Source: DASZBX01 sp035943635
GTDB lineage: Bacteria > Actinomycetota > Actinomycetes > Streptomycetales > Catenulisporaceae
Length of the DNA stretch: 37,400 nt
Reading direction: 5' to 3'
Assembly (NCBI GenBank): GCA_035943635.1
Contig: DASZBX010000100.1
Location: 1 to 37,400, forward strand
In this document: in pieces, positions 35,870 through 37,400 of the stretch
Numbering within the stretch: the first letter of the stretch is position 1
Layout: every line of letters starts with the position of its first letter
Position numbers and translations under genes: made by a program
The notes under the pieces: model-generated
What the model saw: the letters and a program-made list of their open reading frames with translations, nothing else
What the model was told of the DNA's origin: nothing
Databases searched by the model: none

Positions 35870-37252
35870 ATGTCAGAGCAGGTCCGGGTGTTGTCCGTGT
35901 ACGAGGGGTTCTTTTCCGGTGGTGCGCGCATTCTGCACAGCGACGTGCTCGCCGGCCTGCACGGGTGGCGCGGCCAGCGGCATTCCGTGCTCAGCATCCA
36001 CGGCGAGATGTACCGGGAGTCCACCCACCAGCTGATGGAGCAGGACGTGTGCTACCGCAAGCTGGTGGCCGCCGGCCTGTCGGTCAGCACGCTGGGCCAC
36101 GGGGTCGGCGGGGCCCGCCCGTTCGACGAAGCGGACCTGGCCGCCGCGACCCGGCTGTTCGCGGCGGCCGACGTCGTGCTCACCCTGAAGGAGCAGCCGC
36201 TGCGCCTGGTGAACCAGATCGACGTGCGCAACCGCCCGGTGATCACCTGCCTGCACCGGTCGGACCCGCAGAACCAGGGACCGTCCTTCCAGGCCCTGTC
36301 CGAGGCGGCGTTCTCCGGCCGGCTGTCGGCCGGGGTGTGCTGCGCGCACTCGACCAGACAGGCGTACGCCGAGGCGGGCATCCCGGCCGACTTGCTGCAC
36401 GTCATCCCCAACGGCGTCGACCTGCGCCGGTTCCGGCCCAGCCGCCCGGCCCGGGCCGCGGTCCGCGCCGCCCAGGGCATCCCGGCCGCCGCCCCGGTGA
36501 TCGCGTTCGCGGCGCGTTACGACCCGATGAAGAATGTGGCACTTTTCCTCGCGGCGACCGGACATTTCCTCGACCGCCACCCGGACGGTCACGTGCTGAT
36601 GTTCGGCGCCGGGATGAGCACCGCGAACCCCGCCCTGCTCGCCGATCTCGCCGCGGCCGGGCTGGCCGGATTCGTCGGCGGGCCGGGTGAGGTCGGCGCG
36701 CAGGGCGGACGCGGCCGGCGGGGTGGGGCCGGGACCGAGGGAGCGGCCGCGGGCGCGGGTGCGGGCTTGGGGAGCCGGATCCACCTGCTCGGCTCCCGGC
36801 CAGATCCGGAGACGCTCTTCGCCGCGGCCGACGTCGTGGCCCTGACCTCGGCTTATGGTGAGGCAGCGCCGTTGTGCCTGATCGAGGGGATGCTGTGCGG
36901 GGCCGTCCCGGTGGCCACCGACGTCGGCGACAGCGCGCTGATCGTGGAGGGCCGCGGCCTGATCGCCCCGCCGGTCGCCGAGGCCGTGGCCGAGGCCTGG
37001 ACCCAGGCGCTCACGCACCGGACGATGTTCCAGCAGGCCGCCACCCGGAGTCGGCACCAGTTCGGGCGCAGCCGGATGATCTCCGCGTATGGGGCGCTGA
37101 TCCGCCAGACGTACCGGGCTGCGCCGCGGACGGTGTGGTTCCCGGCTATTCCGATGCCGTCGGTCGGGGCGTGCGTGCCGGTGCAGCTGCGGCCGGTGGC
37201 GGTGCCGGTGGTTGCGGTTGCGGCTTCTGCCGAGAATATGGCGGCTTTGTAG
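35870..37252 (+). CDS. GT4-family glycosyltransferase
   Basis: A 460-residue GT-B glycosyltransferase. The N-terminal part has GFFSGGARILHSDVLAGL near 12-29 (acceptor domain, Gly-rich loop). The hinge is HVIPNGVDLRRFRP near 180, FAARYDPMKNVALFLAAT near 208 starts the nucleotide-sugar domain, and ALTSAYGEAAPLCLIEGMLCGAVPVATDVGDSALIVE near 324-360 contains the E-x7-E motif of retaining GT4 enzymes. A Gly/Ala/Arg-rich insertion at about 270-303 interrupts the C-terminal domain and is probably a disordered loop. ATG 35870 has GGAGG 5 bp upstream. No polysaccharide genes accompany it in the window, so the acceptor is unknown. Confidence 0.88.
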   Translation: MSEQVRVLSVYEGFFSGGARILHSDVLAGLHGWRGQRHSVLSIHGEMYRESTHQLMEQDVCYRKLVAAGLSVSTLGHGVGGARPFDEADLAAATRLFAAADVVLTLKEQPLRLVNQIDVRNRPVITCLHRSDPQNQGPSFQALSEAAFSGRLSAGVCCAHSTRQAYAEAGIPADLLHVIPNGVDLRRFRPSRPARAAVRAAQGIPAAAPVIAFAARYDPMKNVALFLAATGHFLDRHPDGHVLMFGAGMSTANPALLADLAAAGLAGFVGGPGEVGAQGGRGRRGGAGTEGAAAGAGAGLGSRIHLLGSRPDPETLFAAADVVALTSAYGEAAPLCLIEGMLCGAVPVATDVGDSALIVEGRGLIAPPVAEAVAEAWTQALTHRTMFQQAATRSRHQFGRSRMISAYGALIRQTYRAAPRTVWFPAIPMPSVGACVPVQLRPVAVPVVAVAASAENMAAL

Positions 37253-37348
37253 CGGGTGAGTTCGGGCTCTGCCGCCGATGGCAGGCCTCTGGCACCGCGG
37301 TACCTTCCTTCGCCGCGATGCCAGGCCCGCTCTAGGAGTCCGCTGAAG

Positions 37349-37400
37349 ATCTTGGAATGGCCTGGGCGGCCGGATCCGGCCGCCCAGGCCATTCCAAGAT
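37349..37400. terminator. 52-bp perfect palindrome at the window edge
   Basis: Positions 37349-37374 are the exact reverse complement of 37375-37400, centred on GGATCC with no spacer. It lies about 97 bp after the glycosyltransferase stop. As RNA it would fold into a stem of more than 20 bp, so a bidirectional terminator is likeliest; it may extend beyond the window. Confidence 0.65.

Noticed and set aside
34975..36024. Long minus-strand frame across the small membrane gene and its upstream region
   Set aside because: The 58-residue protein in another frame has a proper ribosome binding site and membrane-protein pattern; the long frame is low-complexity.

Overview
This is a high-GC actinobacterial chromosome segment, to judge from GTG starts, purine-rich Shine-Dalgarno sites, GC-saturated third codon positions, IdeR/DmdR-type iron boxes, sigmaB-type promoters (GTTT-N14/15-GGGTAC) and SpoIIE/STAS/HATPase signalling. 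A filamentous actinomycete such as Catenulispora, Actinospica or Streptomyces is a reasonable guess, but the genus is inference.

Region 1 (1-4871). The window opens in the 3' part of a secreted beta-helix-like protein, closed by a terminator. A four-gene, overlapping partner-switching operon follows: GAF/SpoIIE phosphatase, B12-binding sensor, double-STAS antagonist and RsbW-like HATPase. It starts from a sigmaB-type promoter. The B12 protein carries the W-x9-EH cap motif and E-x-H cobalamin motif of CarH-type B12 photoreceptors, but has no DNA-binding domain. It may feed light or cobalamin status into a sigma-factor switch.

Region 2 (4943-13391). A LysR-like effector domain without HTH diverges from a DUF5997 gene. 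Two iron boxes then separate a divergent FhuF-like [2Fe-2S] reductase from a tightly coupled operon of ATP-grasp ligase, two IucA/IucC synthetases and a PLP decarboxylase. That is the enzyme set of vibrioferrin biosynthesis (PvsA, B, D, E) without the PvsC exporter.

Region 3 (13351-17856, minus strand). This looks like a decaying natural-product locus: a frameshifted polyketide-type thioesterase, a frameshifted and truncated adenylating enzyme, an apparently intact O-methyltransferase with an unusual N-terminal domain, and a frameshifted, internally shortened acyl-CoA dehydrogenase/oxidase.

Region 4 (18133-27499). PfkB kinase, SRPBCC protein, and an NmrA-like reductase divergent from an HxlR regulator. 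Then comes a minus-strand aromatic catabolic operon: fumarylacetoacetase-family hydrolase, extradiol dioxygenase, flavin reductase, FMN-dependent monooxygenase and Old Yellow Enzyme. It has a recognisable promoter abutting a 16-bp palindrome. A DHA2-type MFS exporter lies upstream behind a strong terminator.

Region 5 (27779-37400). 6-phosphogluconate dehydrogenase, a STAS protein, a CsbD stress protein with a sigmaB-type promoter, and a 1368-residue hybrid histidine kinase with five exact 276-bp HAMP repeats. Then a 58-residue membrane protein with a sigmaB-like promoter, a small unknown gene, a GT4 glycosyltransferase and a 52-bp perfect palindrome at the window edge. No tRNA, rRNA, CRISPR array or transposase was seen.
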